Source: Chamaecrista fasciculata (taxonomy: Eukaryota > Streptophyta > Magnoliopsida > Fabales > Fabaceae). From it: a stretch of 64,000 nucleotides of DNA. The position numbers and the translations under genes are program-made. The stretch covers positions 42,517 to 106,516 of the forward strand of contig QANZ01038438.1 in the NCBI GenBank assembly GCA_003254925.1, in the 5' to 3' direction. Below are positions 1 to 13,299 of this stretch, piece after piece (within the stretch, counting starts at the first letter, position 1; each line of letters opens with the position of its first letter). A model generated the notes under the pieces. It was not told the origin of the DNA, made no database searches, and saw only the letters and a program-made list of their open reading frames with translations.

Positions 1-673
1 CGTCTCTGAATATTTGAAATTATAGAAGCTAATTAGTACTCCTCATACAGGATGACGACATGAAAAGCAAATGATCAATTGTTTTTTTTTTCGGTGGTAA
101 AGATAAAATTAATTTAACTAAGATAACCAGGCCAATGAATCATCCTCTTACTAGTTAGTACGTTATCATATTTTTCGGATGACTTTGCTTTACGCTGTCC
201 CTTCTTTATTTGTTTAGCAGTAGCGCTGATCAACCATTAACCAATATTGGTACGTTATATATAATGATCAACCATTAACCATATATATATATATATATAC
301 TTGCTATATACTTGCTTAAGGCCTTTTCGAAGCATGGAGATCGTGACTCACTGAAATTTATACAAGATCAGAGTAAAAAATATTGAAGAGTCCTCTTAGC
401 TGTGATTTTAAAAAGCAATTAAGATATACTAGTCGTAGACTCGTAGGAGAAGTTAAATGCTTGGATAACTTTGAAGTTTTTCTTTTGGATGGAAGATAAC
501 TATATATGTACTCACTATAAAAACTAAAAAGTCAATAAATAAGTACTGATAAGACAAGTATTTAACTCTAGCTGACAGTCCTCGCAAAAAAAAATGACGA
601 TTTTATCTTGACTCCAAGAAAGGCAAGATTTTATATGGTTATATTGACTCTGTACAACCTTCAAACCATCAGT
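1..673. other. Intergenic, no gene seen
   Basis: I see no coding exon here. It holds an AT dinucleotide run near 284-299 and a 16-bp exact direct repeat (gatcaaccattaacca) at 228-243 and 266-281, with the related word tacgttat close by. Confidence 0.6.
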
Positions 674-747
674 GGCCTATTAGCTCAGTTGGTTAGAGCG
701 TCGTGCTAATAACGCGAAGGTCGCAGGTTCGAGACCTGCATGGGCCA
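674..747 (+). tRNA. tRNA-Ile (AAT anticodon)
   Basis: A complete 74-nt cloverleaf can be drawn. The acceptor arms pair 7/7 allowing one G-U, the D arm is GCTC/GAGC, the anticodon loop is CTAATAA (anticodon AAT, Ile) and the T arm contains GGTTCGAGACC. The discriminator base A is encoded at 747 and CCA is not, as expected for a eukaryotic gene. There is no intron. A T-run just downstream can terminate RNA polymerase III. Confidence 0.95.
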
Positions 748-758
748 TAACTTATTCC

Positions 759-768
759 TTTTTTTTTT
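759..768 (+). terminator. RNA polymerase III terminator
   Basis: A run of ten T begins 12 nt after the first tRNA-Ile gene, which is the usual polymerase III stop signal. Confidence 0.7.
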
Positions 769-836
769 CAATTGGGCCACATGACAACACCAGATTTTTG
801 TTGAACAAAGTTAAGTGGTCCAAACTCTCCATCAAA

Positions 837-910
837 GGCCTATTAGCTCAGTTGGTTAGAGCGTCGTGCTAATAACGCGAAGGTCGCAGGTTCGAAACCT
901 GCATGGGCCA
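837..910 (+). tRNA. tRNA-Ile (AAT), tandem copy
   Basis: This is a second 74-nt tRNA-Ile(AAT). It is identical to the gene at 674-747 except for one base in the T loop (gaaacc instead of gagacc). The downstream words (T-run, then tcaattggg) are shared as well, so the pair arose by tandem duplication of a unit of about 163 bp. T5 at 917-921 is the likely terminator. Confidence 0.95.
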
Positions 911-916
911 AAACAA

Positions 917-921
917 TTTTT
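917..921 (+). terminator. RNA polymerase III terminator
   Basis: Five T beginning 7 nt after the second tRNA-Ile, a minimal polymerase III termination signal. Confidence 0.5.
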
Positions 922-2052
922 GTTTTATTTCTCAATTGGGCTAAAAATAAAAGGAGATTTGGGTTTAAAATAGTGAAATGGCTCAGTTTTCTTTGGCCCA
1001 CATCAATGCTCTTTTGGATTTGACGTGTATATCTGCCTCCTTTTAAAACTTGCAAATGCATAGTACGACTCATTTTTGCAGTCCAGACTCTTTGTATTGG
1101 AACCCTGATTTTGAATATTTTTAGCTCTACCATCGTTTGATCCTTATACAGCTTCAGATCACACACAACTTTCCCTCTTTTCGATATAATTAATTTATGC
1201 TCCACCATTTGGAAGAGTAATTGTTCGATGTTAGTGTTGGTTTGTCGGGCTATTGGGTATGTTATATTATATCAATCAGGAGTCAGGACTGTTTCTTTGA
1301 GATACTCCCCATACGCACGAGGAAATAAACAGCCTTATAATTGCCTCCATATACATATCAACTAAAATTGAAGTATTGAGAAGGAAACACTAATTTGTGT
1401 GTCTATATTACGTGCAATAACATAAACCTCATGTTTTTCTCATGGATTTCATTAGACTGATATGGCACCTCTTTTTCTTCGGCTATATAATATAACTGTT
1501 TGGTGTTTCCTCGGGCTATTCGCCTATTTATAATTAGTTGGATCAATCTCCTTTTATTAGGCCTGAAAGTACAGATGATAAATTCAATCCTTAATCTCAT
1601 AGACCAGAGGTCCAAAGCAAATAGCATATTCTTTCTACTAACGCCAGATTTTTTTTCTTCATTAAAAAAAAGGAAGAAAAAAAAAATGGCACTCTTTCCT
1701 GCTGACTCAGCAAATTGTAAATAAAATTAACAATGAAAAACACTTACCGGAATAACCAAAATAGTACCATATAAAAAAAGGAAAAAAAAATACTGATTGT
1801 GTATCCTGACGTCGAATTCATAGAGAATGATTTTCAGAACATGTATAAAGTGTGATTCATTAATTATTCAGAATCTACAGCAACAATCCACGATTGCTAT
1901 CATACAGTAACAATTTTCTAGACGGAAAAATTATATATTGTATGCAGTAATAAAGTACGACCCCAAAAAGATCCGATCAACATCGTGATTCAATCTCAAG
2001 CCCAGTCCAAACACCAAAGCATAGATTGCAGCATCCCTAAGACTGATGGTCT
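922..2052. other. Intergenic and ARF 3' flank
   Basis: No coding exon is recognisable. The short open frames here match no family I know. The part next to 2053 is expected to carry the 3' untranslated end of the ARF gene on the minus strand. Confidence 0.5.
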
Positions 2053-4401
<2,349 letters not shown>

Positions 4402-4966
4402 TCATTGTTCAATCTCATGCTTAAACACACAAGTTATTGCAGGAACATTACGATCGTAATAGAAGCAAAAACAAGAAATATTTCCATCTAGCAGTAAAGT
4501 TTTGCACAGATAAATGCAATTAGGACAGCATTAGTTATAGGATTCAGACATCGTCTCTTCGCTCACATTGAACCCACGATATCCCAAAAATTTGAAAGGC
4601 AAAAAAAAAAAAAAAACGCAAATGAAAATTTACTGTAGAACATTTCAAACACCAGTTAAAAGTCCCGGTCGATAAAATAAGAAAGGTATATCGAAAAGGC
4701 GGATGTGTAAATATGACCCTTGCAACAGATCTGCCAGAAATCGAAACCAAGGAAATTGGTGATCCAGAGAACAAAAAATTCGCTAGATGCGATGATCCAA
4801 CTCCGATTTAAAGAACACATGCGACCAGATTCGGATTAGAAGTGATTCAGATTTCAGATCTATAATAGAATGTTAGCAAAAGCACCCATCGGACGAACAA
4901 CCTTACAAAAACAGTAAAACAGGTAATAATATTGAAAAGGCAGCTTGCAGAGGAAGATGGACTTAC

Positions 4967-5058
4967 ATGGAGAACAACAGATGAGAAGCTTTCAGAATTC
5001 AGAGAAAGACAGAAAAAGAAGAAGGAGGAGCTATGGCCAACCAGAAAGAAATGAGGAT
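4967..5058 (-). other. ARF1: ARF1 5' untranslated exon
   Basis: On the minus strand a CT-rich leader ends with CAT|GTAAGT (donor at 4966-4965). The matching acceptor is CAG at 4342-4340, just 5' of the ATG exon. A leader intron is common in plant ARF genes. The upstream limit is an estimate from the TATA box. Confidence 0.6.
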
Positions 5059-5086
5059 TGAGGATCCACGCATCCTCGTCATTTAA

Positions 5087-5095
5087 TTTTATATA
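5087..5095 (-). promoter_or_regulatory. TATA box of ARF1
   Basis: TATATAAAA on the minus strand, about 30 nt before the estimated start of the CT-rich leader. Confidence 0.6.
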
Positions 5096-5099
5096 GTGG

Positions 5100-5549
5100 T
5101 CAATACATACACTAACGGGAGATAACAGTCCTTTTCACAGCATTAGGGTTTAATTATTATTATTATTATTATTAACTTTATTTTTTAAAAATTTACCTTA
5201 TGTCCCAACTCCCAAGTCGTAACCAAGTAACCATAAATGGAACTAGGAATAATCAATCAATTTTATTACTTGAAATAAGAAATATGACTATTGACTCATA
5301 ATTCAATAATCAAATAGCCTTTTAATCATTCAGCCTCTGTAATTTTAGTAAATAGTCTAATGAGGGTGTCATTTGTAAACTAGGATGTTATTAAAAGTTG
5401 GACAGTACACTTGGTGATGAATTTCATGTATATGGCAATATGACACCAAAGTACAAACAAATGAAGGATCTCGTGCCACGTTCATCTTTTATCAATGTAA
5501 GCTTCCTGCATTAACATTTTCATCCCAATTGAATCATCTATTCTAAGTT
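5100..5549. other. Spacer with TTA microsatellite
   Basis: AT-rich spacer between the ARF promoter and the 3' end of the transporter gene. It has an (ATT)n run at about 5152-5174 and nothing else recognisable. Confidence 0.6.
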
Positions 5550-7327
5550 CTAATACTTAACTACTATCACATCTTGCTTTCTTTCTTCTTCTTCTTCTTG
5601 TTCCTTCTGAATTGTATCGTGATTCCAATTGTGAATCTGCAACTCCAGGTCGTTCTTAGCATCTTTCTCCTTCGTATCCTCTGTCTCATGAATACCCTCT
5701 CTCTCTTTCTCCTTGCTCTTTCCCCACAGAACAGAGTACAGCCCCAAAACTATCAAGACAGACCCTACCACACTTCCAAAGAATAAAAAACAAAACTTGG
5801 GTTAATTAAGAGCCAAACTTGTATATAAAGTGCAGGAATTAATATGAACATAATTAAGTTCTTACGTTCCAAGATATAACTTCTCCTCAAGTACAGCCCA
5901 ACTCAACATAGCAGTGATGATAAGCTGCAAGGGACTGAATGCAGTGACATAAAGAGCACCTTTTCTTTCTATTGTCCACGTCATTACGCAACATGCTACC
6001 CCAGTGCACACCACACCCTGAAATTAATTACATTAAATCATTATATATCACTATATATTATTGAAAATGATTAGTTAAGTCAATCTTCCCAAATTCACAA
6101 GAAAAAGGGAAGCAAGCAAGCATATATAATATATATACCGCATAAAGTGCAGAGATGAGTCTCATGGGATTGGTGAGTGACCAAGCTGAGGGTGTGTGTT
6201 CGAAGCATAAAGCAATGACCACACATTGGATGCTTGACATCAAACACATGTATGTGGTACTCATATAAGGACCTGGATACTTCTTGCACAAGTTTGCCTG
6301 CATGCATTCATATCATTTCAACAAATTAGCACAAATAAAACAAAATTAACTGTTTAAGATAAGATATATGTAGAGAGAGCATGAATTGATGAAGCTTACT
6401 TGCATTATGAACCATAGTGCCCAAAAAAGGGCACTGGTAGTTATAAAGAGAGAACCTAGAAAGAAATTTGATTTGTTGGTGGAGGTGGTTGATGCTTGTT
6501 GTTTCTGTGCATATTCCCAGTGAATCCCAGATTGGCCTAAGTTGAGGGTTTTGCCATGATAAAATGATAAGAATAGGGCTCCACCCACACCCACAATAGT
6601 CCCTATCACCATGGCTTGCCCTGCCTTCGTCTTCATTCTCACACACTCTTGTCTACCATCATCACACAATAATAACGCAAATTCAAACAAAATCATTCAT
6701 TTTAACGATATATATATTTCATGTTGAAGCAGAAGAAATGAATAAAAGAAATTGAAACTAGCTCTAGTTTGGTATATACCTGAAGAGCACTGCTAGAATG
6801 AAAGTGAAAGCTGGGAGCAAATTGGTGAGTGCAACTGCGATTGTAGGTGTTGAATATTTTAACCCAACGAAGTACAGAATCTGATTTCCTGTAACTCTGC
6901 ATTATTCATAGCTCCAGTGAGCAAGTTTTATATATATAGGAGAGAAGAAAATAATAATAATAATAATAATAAGGTTAAAGTGCAAATTTGGTCTCATTTC
7001 TTTTGTTGAGTTCTCAATTTGGTCCTATATATTATTTTGTTGCAGATTTGGTCCCATATCTGGGTCAATTGCATAAGTGGTCCTATATCTTTAGGTCAGG
7101 TGCAGAAGTGGTCCCATATTTTTACAAAAAGATCAACTAAAGGTTGATCGTTTTACAAAGATATGGAACAAATTCTACAACTTAACCAAAATATATGAAA
7201 CCAACAATGATATGGGACCAAATTGGAACATTTTGCAAAGATGTGGGAGCAAAAGTGCACTAACAAAAGATACAAGACAAAATTGGGAGCTCCGCAAAAG
7301 TGATGGGACCAAATTTACACTTTGATC

Positions 7328-7360
<33 letters not shown>

Positions 7361-8082
7361 GCACACCGGACATAAATAATGATACTAAATCTCAAGAGAA
7401 TGAAGAATTGGACTAAAATGAGCAAAATCAAAGATGCAACAAAATTAATTACGAAACGCTTACCCTATTAAGGAACATACTAGTATTTGACACATGATGT
7501 TCATTGTCATCTTGCGAACCGTTTTCCTGCATATATATATATATATATATATATAACACGTAAGTCGTAAACAAACATAGAAGAATGAATTAATAATATA
7601 TATTTATGGAAAATGAATTTTGATTTTATGCAGTATGATGTAATCATGTCATCATTGACCAGACCAGGAATTCTTCTCCTGGTTTGAATCATGTGTCATG
7701 GAAGTGTCCCAAATTTTTCATCAATTTGGCTTTAGATGAATTAACACCATCATTTTTAGGTCGTGTGATGTTTATATATATTGCTCATGTCATATCATGC
7801 CATTTTTTAATTAAAGTGATGATTTTAGAAGGTAGCAAGGTTAGCACATGAAAATTAAGAATGTGAGTAAATTAAATGTTGAATTACGTAGGTATACCAT
7901 TCGAACCAAAAGGCAAATGGTGCAATGAATGCGGTGGCAAAAAGTTGGCGATAAGCAACAAGAACAAGAGGATTCATTCCAGATTGTATTGAAAGCTTTG
8001 ATGTGATATTCATGCCCGCATAACCTCCCTGCATTACCACCATCGCCAATACAGGAATCCAATCACTTCTAGTACTCCCCAT
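5550..8082 (-). CDS. WAT1-related EamA transporter (nodulin MtN21 family)
   Basis: Multi-pass membrane transporter of the plant drug/metabolite exporter family; members are UMAMIT amino-acid facilitators or WAT1-type auxin-related carriers. The seven coding exons are 7898-8082, 7464-7526, 6780-6896, 6400-6652, 6139-6297, 5866-6017 and 5550-5772, giving 383 aa, the normal family length. The two EamA repeats are seen as [19 protein letters not shown] (exon 1), [20 protein letters not shown] (exon 3) and [20 protein letters not shown] (exon 6). About ten membrane spans are expected. The C-terminal tail is long, charged and Glu/Lys-rich. Intron 2 carries a foldback element. The leader contains a 14-bp perfect hairpin at 8149-8190. 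The substrate cannot be deduced. Confidence 0.93.
6973..7326. mobile_element. Foldback element copy A (ttggtccc family)
   Basis: Non-coding element with inverted arms. It begins taaagtgcaaatttggtc and ends gaccaaatttacactttg. The left half repeats ttggtccca/tatct words every 30-40 bp and the right half repeats their complements. It lies in intron 2 of the WAT1-related gene, with (TAA)n runs at both ends (about 6948-6972 and 7327-7361), so it probably sits inside a microsatellite. Three relatives occur in this window. Confidence 0.75.
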
Positions 8083-8148
8083 TATAATAAGATACTATAG
8101 ACTCTAGCCTCTATATAAATACGTTTTCTATCTAGCTATATATATATA

Positions 8149-8190
8149 TACTTCTCTGCGCCTTAAAGAAATTAATGGCGCAGAGAAGTA
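8149..8190 (-). promoter_or_regulatory. 14-bp perfect hairpin in WAT1-related leader or promoter
   Basis: Arms 8149-8162 and 8177-8190 are exact reverse complements (core cttctctgcgcc / ggcgcagagaag) around a 14-nt loop. The hairpin lies 67-108 nt upstream of the transporter ATG, next to a TA run. It could be a leader structure or the scar of a small mobile element. Confidence 0.6.
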
Positions 8191-8199
8191 ATGAAAATG

Positions 8200-11100
8200 A
8201 ATGGATTGAGACTTGAGAGGGAAGGGAGAGAGTGGTGTATTTTTAAGGGTGTGAAAGAGAGGAAAATGTAGCAACATATATATATAGAAGAAGAAAGATG
8301 AATTTGTTGTGGGGATGACGTACGGAGGCTTGTGAGCAATATCCAATTCTCATGATCACTTGGAAGCTTTTGATGTGTTTAGTGTTTTCAAGCAATCAAC
8401 TTGTTTTGAGTTTTTCAAGACATTGCATGCCCACCTCAGCAAAAACTATAAACGGGACCCATATCTCGATCATATCTCATTATCTCATATATCTCTCTGT
8501 TTCTTCCATACATAATCAATCATTACAAAGACGTCTTACTATTATATTTCTATCTCTTCATTCTTAATTAATTAATTCATTAATCATTCAATAATGACAG
8601 AAATTCAGCTAAAGTTCTGGGCTAGCTAGCTACCTGCTTAGGTGGAAATTATTAAAAGCATTCATATTCAATTCCATATGCATGCATTTGTTTCTCACGC
8701 AACCCTGTCCTTGGGCTTGCTTAGCATCCAAAAAAGTGTCGGGCGAGTCTCTTCTAATTGATTTCAAACGCGTGAATATATATATATATATATAGATGTG
8801 GGATTCATTTTCCGGACAAGTAATGTAGCCAACAACTATATATATAAAGTAAGGTCAAAAGAGACTTAAACATTACTAATGTGTTTCGTGTGCGAATTGT
8901 GAAAATGTGTGGAAATCAGAAATCAACAACTCAGCTTAGACGGATGCTATCTCTATCTCTACTAATTATATATTATATGCCCATATACATATAACTAATT
9001 ACAAACGGCACCAATATTGTAATTGCAAACTTTTATTATTGTAGTGTAAGACTTGTGAAATCCTTTAGAACGCAACCTAGTGACCTACTCCAAATTTGCA
9101 CTACGTATAGTAGGTGTTATTATAGCATACCCTATCTCAGTGGTTTTGCCTTTTTTATTTTGGATCCAGGGACTGGGGTGCTTGGCATAGTGTATTTGGG
9201 CCGTAATAGAAGCCAACCCATTTTTGCTTCATACGGGATCTTCACTCATCGATGACGATGATTAATGTCTTAATGATACAATGATAGCGTAATATGTTTT
9301 TATTCTTAGATATAGAGAAAAGTATTTTTTTTTTATTGTTTTCATATTTGAATTCCGGTAGATAACTAGATATTAATTAAAATTTTTAAAAAAAATTAAA
9401 TGAATCATTTTTATTAACCACAAAGAATGATAAATATATACATCATTAAATTACCGAAATACAAACCACAAAATCAATCTAGTATTAAAAAAACACATTA
9501 TAAAAATTACTAACTCATTGCTAATATTTTAGATTTTGTCAATGTCTCTGTTCCACCAGAACTAATCTCCAAACGTTGATATTCTCTGCACAAACTCTAA
9601 GAACAAACATCACCATAATGACAAGACTCCACCTACTAAAGATAGAATCACATGTCCACGACAGATCACGAAAGAAAAACTCTAAGAGAGAGAAAAAATA
9701 TAAATTGAGTGAAACCCATAACTCAATCAGACTTTCCGTGATCGGATATTTGGACTCCAAAATCTAACATATTTATGTAGAATATGATACCATACGAGTA
9801 TATATCCTTTGTCCGTCTTTAGATGGATCAAAATCTGTAATTTTTTTAAAAATAAATTCTTATTATATTTAAACTTATTTTTTTTATCTAAACATAAACC
9901 AAATTCAAAAAAAAAATAAAAAAAATTAGGAATTACCATGAAATATGAATATTGTGGTCCTTGTATTCCCAACATATGGAGACATGAAGTCATGTTATGT
10001 TGCCCAACTACCTTCTGTGTTTAGCCTCTTGCTGATGTATGCTTCATAAATTGATTCTTGTTTAGCCTTCTTTTTCTTTATGTCATGCATCAACTCCACA
10101 GAATTGGGAAATCACCCAACATATATAACATGCCTTCCTCATCCACATTTTTTTTTTATATTCCTATGTTAAATTTTAATCACTTCAGATTGGGCCGTTG
10201 TGTGTGTAGCCATTCAATTTTGATCTCATACGAACCCTTCTGTTTTGATATGGATTAATTTCACTGTCTTCTCCAATATCCCTCGCCCAACTATATGCTT
10301 AATTCTCTTACCTCATCCAAATATTCAATCCATCATATACATATATATGCCACCATCTCAATGCTTCGATCTCTAGTTCTCTTTATTGATTCTTTTATGC
10401 AAAAATAATTTAACAGAAAAGACATTCATCTCAAATATTTTATTTTCTAATATAATATCAGGAAACACACACATATAGTAACCCTTATTGTGAATTTCCC
10501 AACTATAAGATGCAGTTATATTGTGCTATATAGTGAGAATGATGTTAATACAACGAAAATTTGGAAAGCTAAGCGATAATTCCAAGTTGGAAGAATCAGG
10601 AGACATGGGAAGTAGCAGCAGGAAGAATTAATTAACGAGGTGCGTGCGTGTGTGTGTGATATTCTCTACTAGTTTATCTTCAAAACAAAACTGATTTTAG
10701 AATGCCACTTTTAGCTGGAGCTAAATAATTATCCTTAATTATCTTCATTATCCAATAATAATTAATTTATTCCCTTGTCACTGTTTCTATGGAACTGCGA
10801 GAAGCAATTGATTTATTTGAGGTTTACTGTCAGAAGCTACTTTTCCTTGTCGGTGTCTGAAATACCATCAAGATTAATGTACTAGGCTGTAAGAATTATT
10901 GTACTGACTACTGAGTGCATGGTGCCCATAAATTGCTGTGCAATTGTGCATTATTTTTAGTCCACTGTTATTAATACTTTCGTAGCGTCTTATATCTTAT
11001 GCGGTGATTATGATGATAAAAGGAGCAAAAACAGAAACAAACACTTTCAAATATGCAACACAAGATATTTTTGTGTTGGATTAATCCACAGGTAATAATT

Positions 11101-11816
11101 AAGGTGATAGCGATCGAGATTACAGACAATATATTTTTGGATGCTTCTATAGTTATTGGTCCCTTCTTAATTAAGGTAAAGCTACATTGTACATGACATG
11201 CAATCGATCTATATATGTATCTTATTGTCTTGTCGCTTTTTCTTCATTTGGCTGAGACATGCAGTAATTTCGTTTCCACCCAGAAATTACTACAGCAATT
11301 AACAATCAAAACATTTCAAGTACTGTGTAGATTTATGCTTGGTAAAGATTCTAGAGAAGCTGTAAACTGTAAACAAAGAAAGAAATAAATGCGAATTGAA
11401 AGGCCCCGACATTTTCTGTACCATAGCGCTTTTAATTTCTTAGTGATTAGTACACTAGAAAATAGCAAGGGCCGATCAGATTAAAATTAAGGCTTTTGAT
11501 ATGACTCACATATAATAAAATAATAAGAAAAATATTAGAGGGATATTTAAGTTGTGGCCTTCTTATCTAATTAACTAATCTTATGATATGAATTTTCCTA
11601 ATTACTCATGGATTATTGCTCGACGTGAAGGCATTCCTATGAATTTAGTTGCAGTAGTCTGACATATATGGATTGAATATGACTAATTTTGATCCATAAT
11701 TCCACCATGAAAATAAAATTAGTTAGTTGCAGCAAATTTACAAGATATACTTAATTTCTTTACTTAAATAAATTGTAATTTAAAATTAGAACTGACTTGC
11801 CAACAAAAGTTGATCC
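8200..11816. other. Long intergenic region
   Basis: About 3.6 kb, strongly AT-rich, with TA microsatellites (near 8777-8792 and others). No conserved coding exon, tRNA or complete transposon was recognised; the short open frames look random. Confidence 0.55.
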
Positions 11817-11833
11817 AATTAGTACAGAGTTTA

Positions 11834-12017
11834 ACCATATGAGTGTGGCCCAGTGGTTCCTCAGATCACTTGGTCCCTTAATCAAATGGTGGGGATTCGA
11901 ATCTCACCTTTGGGAATGGAAAATATTCTGTGGCCAGTCGTTTACCCTTAAGTGGAGGACCCGCGACGGAGAGATTAGTCACTGTTCTCGACGGTGGAAA
12001 CCCTTGATTTATACCAA
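11834..12017 (+). mobile_element. tRNA-derived SINE with target-site duplications
   Basis: About 184 bp with polymerase III promoter boxes: A box tggcccagtgg (11846-11856) and B box gattcgaatct (11894-11904), spaced as in a tRNA. The element is bounded by 17-bp direct repeats, 11817-11833 and 12018-12034 (aattagtacagagttta, one mismatch), as expected of target-primed retroposition. No long A-tail is present. The family name is not known to me. Confidence 0.8.
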
Positions 12018-12099
12018 AATTAGTAAAGAGTTTACTTATAACCCAAAAGTTGTAAGTTTTATTTTCTGTTACCGATATAAAGTTCTTATTAGTAAGTAA

Positions 12100-12484
12100 T
12101 TTATATAAATACATTTATAAACGCTTATAGAATCTAAGCTTGGAGACCTAACTCAACTACACTTTATTTTATGAAATAAAATTGACTGCCTTAGGGCTAT
12201 TGTTCATCTTTATTTCAGAAGCTAGTATAATTTTCTGCACACACACACAAATTAACTCTGCTACAAGGATTCATCATTAATTCACGAAGCAGGATATGGT
12301 TCTTTTTTCCAATGCACAAACAATAACATATCAATAATATATAATATGTAGTCAATGACGAAGTCCTCCCAAAGAAATCATATTAAGTTTGATAATTGAT
12401 AGGGACTGAGCCGATTAACTTTGTCGTCAATCAATAAGCTAAATGACAGATACATATAAGATTATACATTAATTAATATAATGA
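12100..12484. other. Spacer, 3' flank of NIMIN-like gene
   Basis: AT-rich, with an (AC)n run near 12238-12249. No gene is seen; it probably includes the 3' UTR of the minus-strand gene starting at 12949. Confidence 0.5.
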
Positions 12485-12949
12485 TCATAAAGAAAGCGTT
12501 AGGTCCACGTCTACATGGTCACTTGGTTTCTCTTCTATTTCTTGCTCATTTGGTGGTGGTGGATCAGTAGAAGGATCAGTTGGCTGTAATTCAGTGTGTA
12601 CCTGTTTGGGTTTTGTAGAAGAAGAAGAAGGAGCAGAGGATGATGATGATGATGATAATGGGTTTGAGAAACATTGAGGAGTAATTAATGATCCCATAAT
12701 CCCCATTTGGTGATTATTACCTATGAAATCTTCAGGTTCAAAACATGGCTTCCAACTACCTTTTTCCTTCATCTTCTCTTCATCACAACACTTATCTTGT
12801 TTCTCTTTGCTACTACTAATAGTGTTACAGAGGCGATCACGTACTTCCTTGGTGCTTCTTATCAACTCAAAGAACTTCTCTATCTTCGCTTCTTCGTTTT
12901 CTTCTTCCCCTAATTTTCTCTTCCTCCTTTCTCCTTCCATCATATACAC
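12485..12949 (-). CDS. NIMIN-like NPR1-interacting protein
   Basis: Intronless frame of 154 aa. NIMIN proteins bind the salicylate co-activator NPR1 in the nucleus and damp PR gene induction. Visible features, in order, are a basic RRKRK stretch (8-12), IEKFFELIRSTKEVRDRL (23-40) carrying a variant of the NPR1-binding DXFFK motif, an EDF motif (73-75, in PCFEPEDFIG), a Ser-rich tract from a microsatellite, a Pro/Glu-rich region and the EAR repression motif LTLSL at the very C-terminus (150-154). Length and architecture fit NIMIN1/2. Met1, Met3 and Met4 are all possible starts; the first is taken. A TATA box lies at about 13028-13041. Alternatively it is an unrelated small EAR protein, but EDF plus FF plus EAR together argue for NIMIN. 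Confidence 0.75.
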   Translation of the reverse strand: MYMMEGERRKRKLGEEENEEAKIEKFFELIRSTKEVRDRLCNTISSSKEKQDKCCDEEKMKEKGSWKPCFEPEDFIGNNHQMGIMGSLITPQCFSNPLSSSSSSSAPSSSSTKPKQVHTELQPTDPSTDPPPPNEQEIEEKPSDHVDVDLTLSL

Positions 12950-13027
12950 TTGCTACCTATATATGAGTTGGTAGCACTAAATATATAGTGATTCCAGAGA
13001 GTACTCAAGGGTCAATGAATCATTGGC

Positions 13028-13041
13028 TTATATATATAAAA
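13028..13041 (-). promoter_or_regulatory. TATA box of NIMIN-like gene
   Basis: TTTTATATATATAA on the minus strand, about 80 nt upstream of the ATG at 12949. Confidence 0.55.
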
Positions 13042-13272
13042 TATCAAAGTGTTATGTGTAAATGGGCATGGAGTATTAATTATTGCTTTGGTGAGTTTAG
13101 TGAACCACAACGTGGTGTTAATTGACTCGCCATAGTGTTCAATATCCTCTTCTATTTTATTTATCAACAACAGAGGATCGTGGATGGATCAAATGGATTG
13201 CCCAGACTGCCCATATTCTGTTTGTAATGAAGTTGGGGGTATCTTTGTAATTGTCTAGTTGCCACATTATGT

Positions 13273-13294
13273 TTACGTCACCTCATTAACGTAA
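13273..13294 (-). promoter_or_regulatory. as-1-like paired TGACG/ACGT site
   Basis: On the minus strand TTACGTTA and TGACGTAA lie 6 nt apart, about 320-345 nt upstream of the NIMIN-like ATG. TGA-type bZIP factors bind such pairs. Their centres are 14 bp apart rather than the classical 12, so this is as-1-like at best. Confidence 0.4.
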
Positions 13295-13299
13295 TCATT

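Noticed and set aside
7175..7366. Leu-rich 63-aa minus-strand frame
   Set aside because: Translation of a TAA microsatellite and foldback element.
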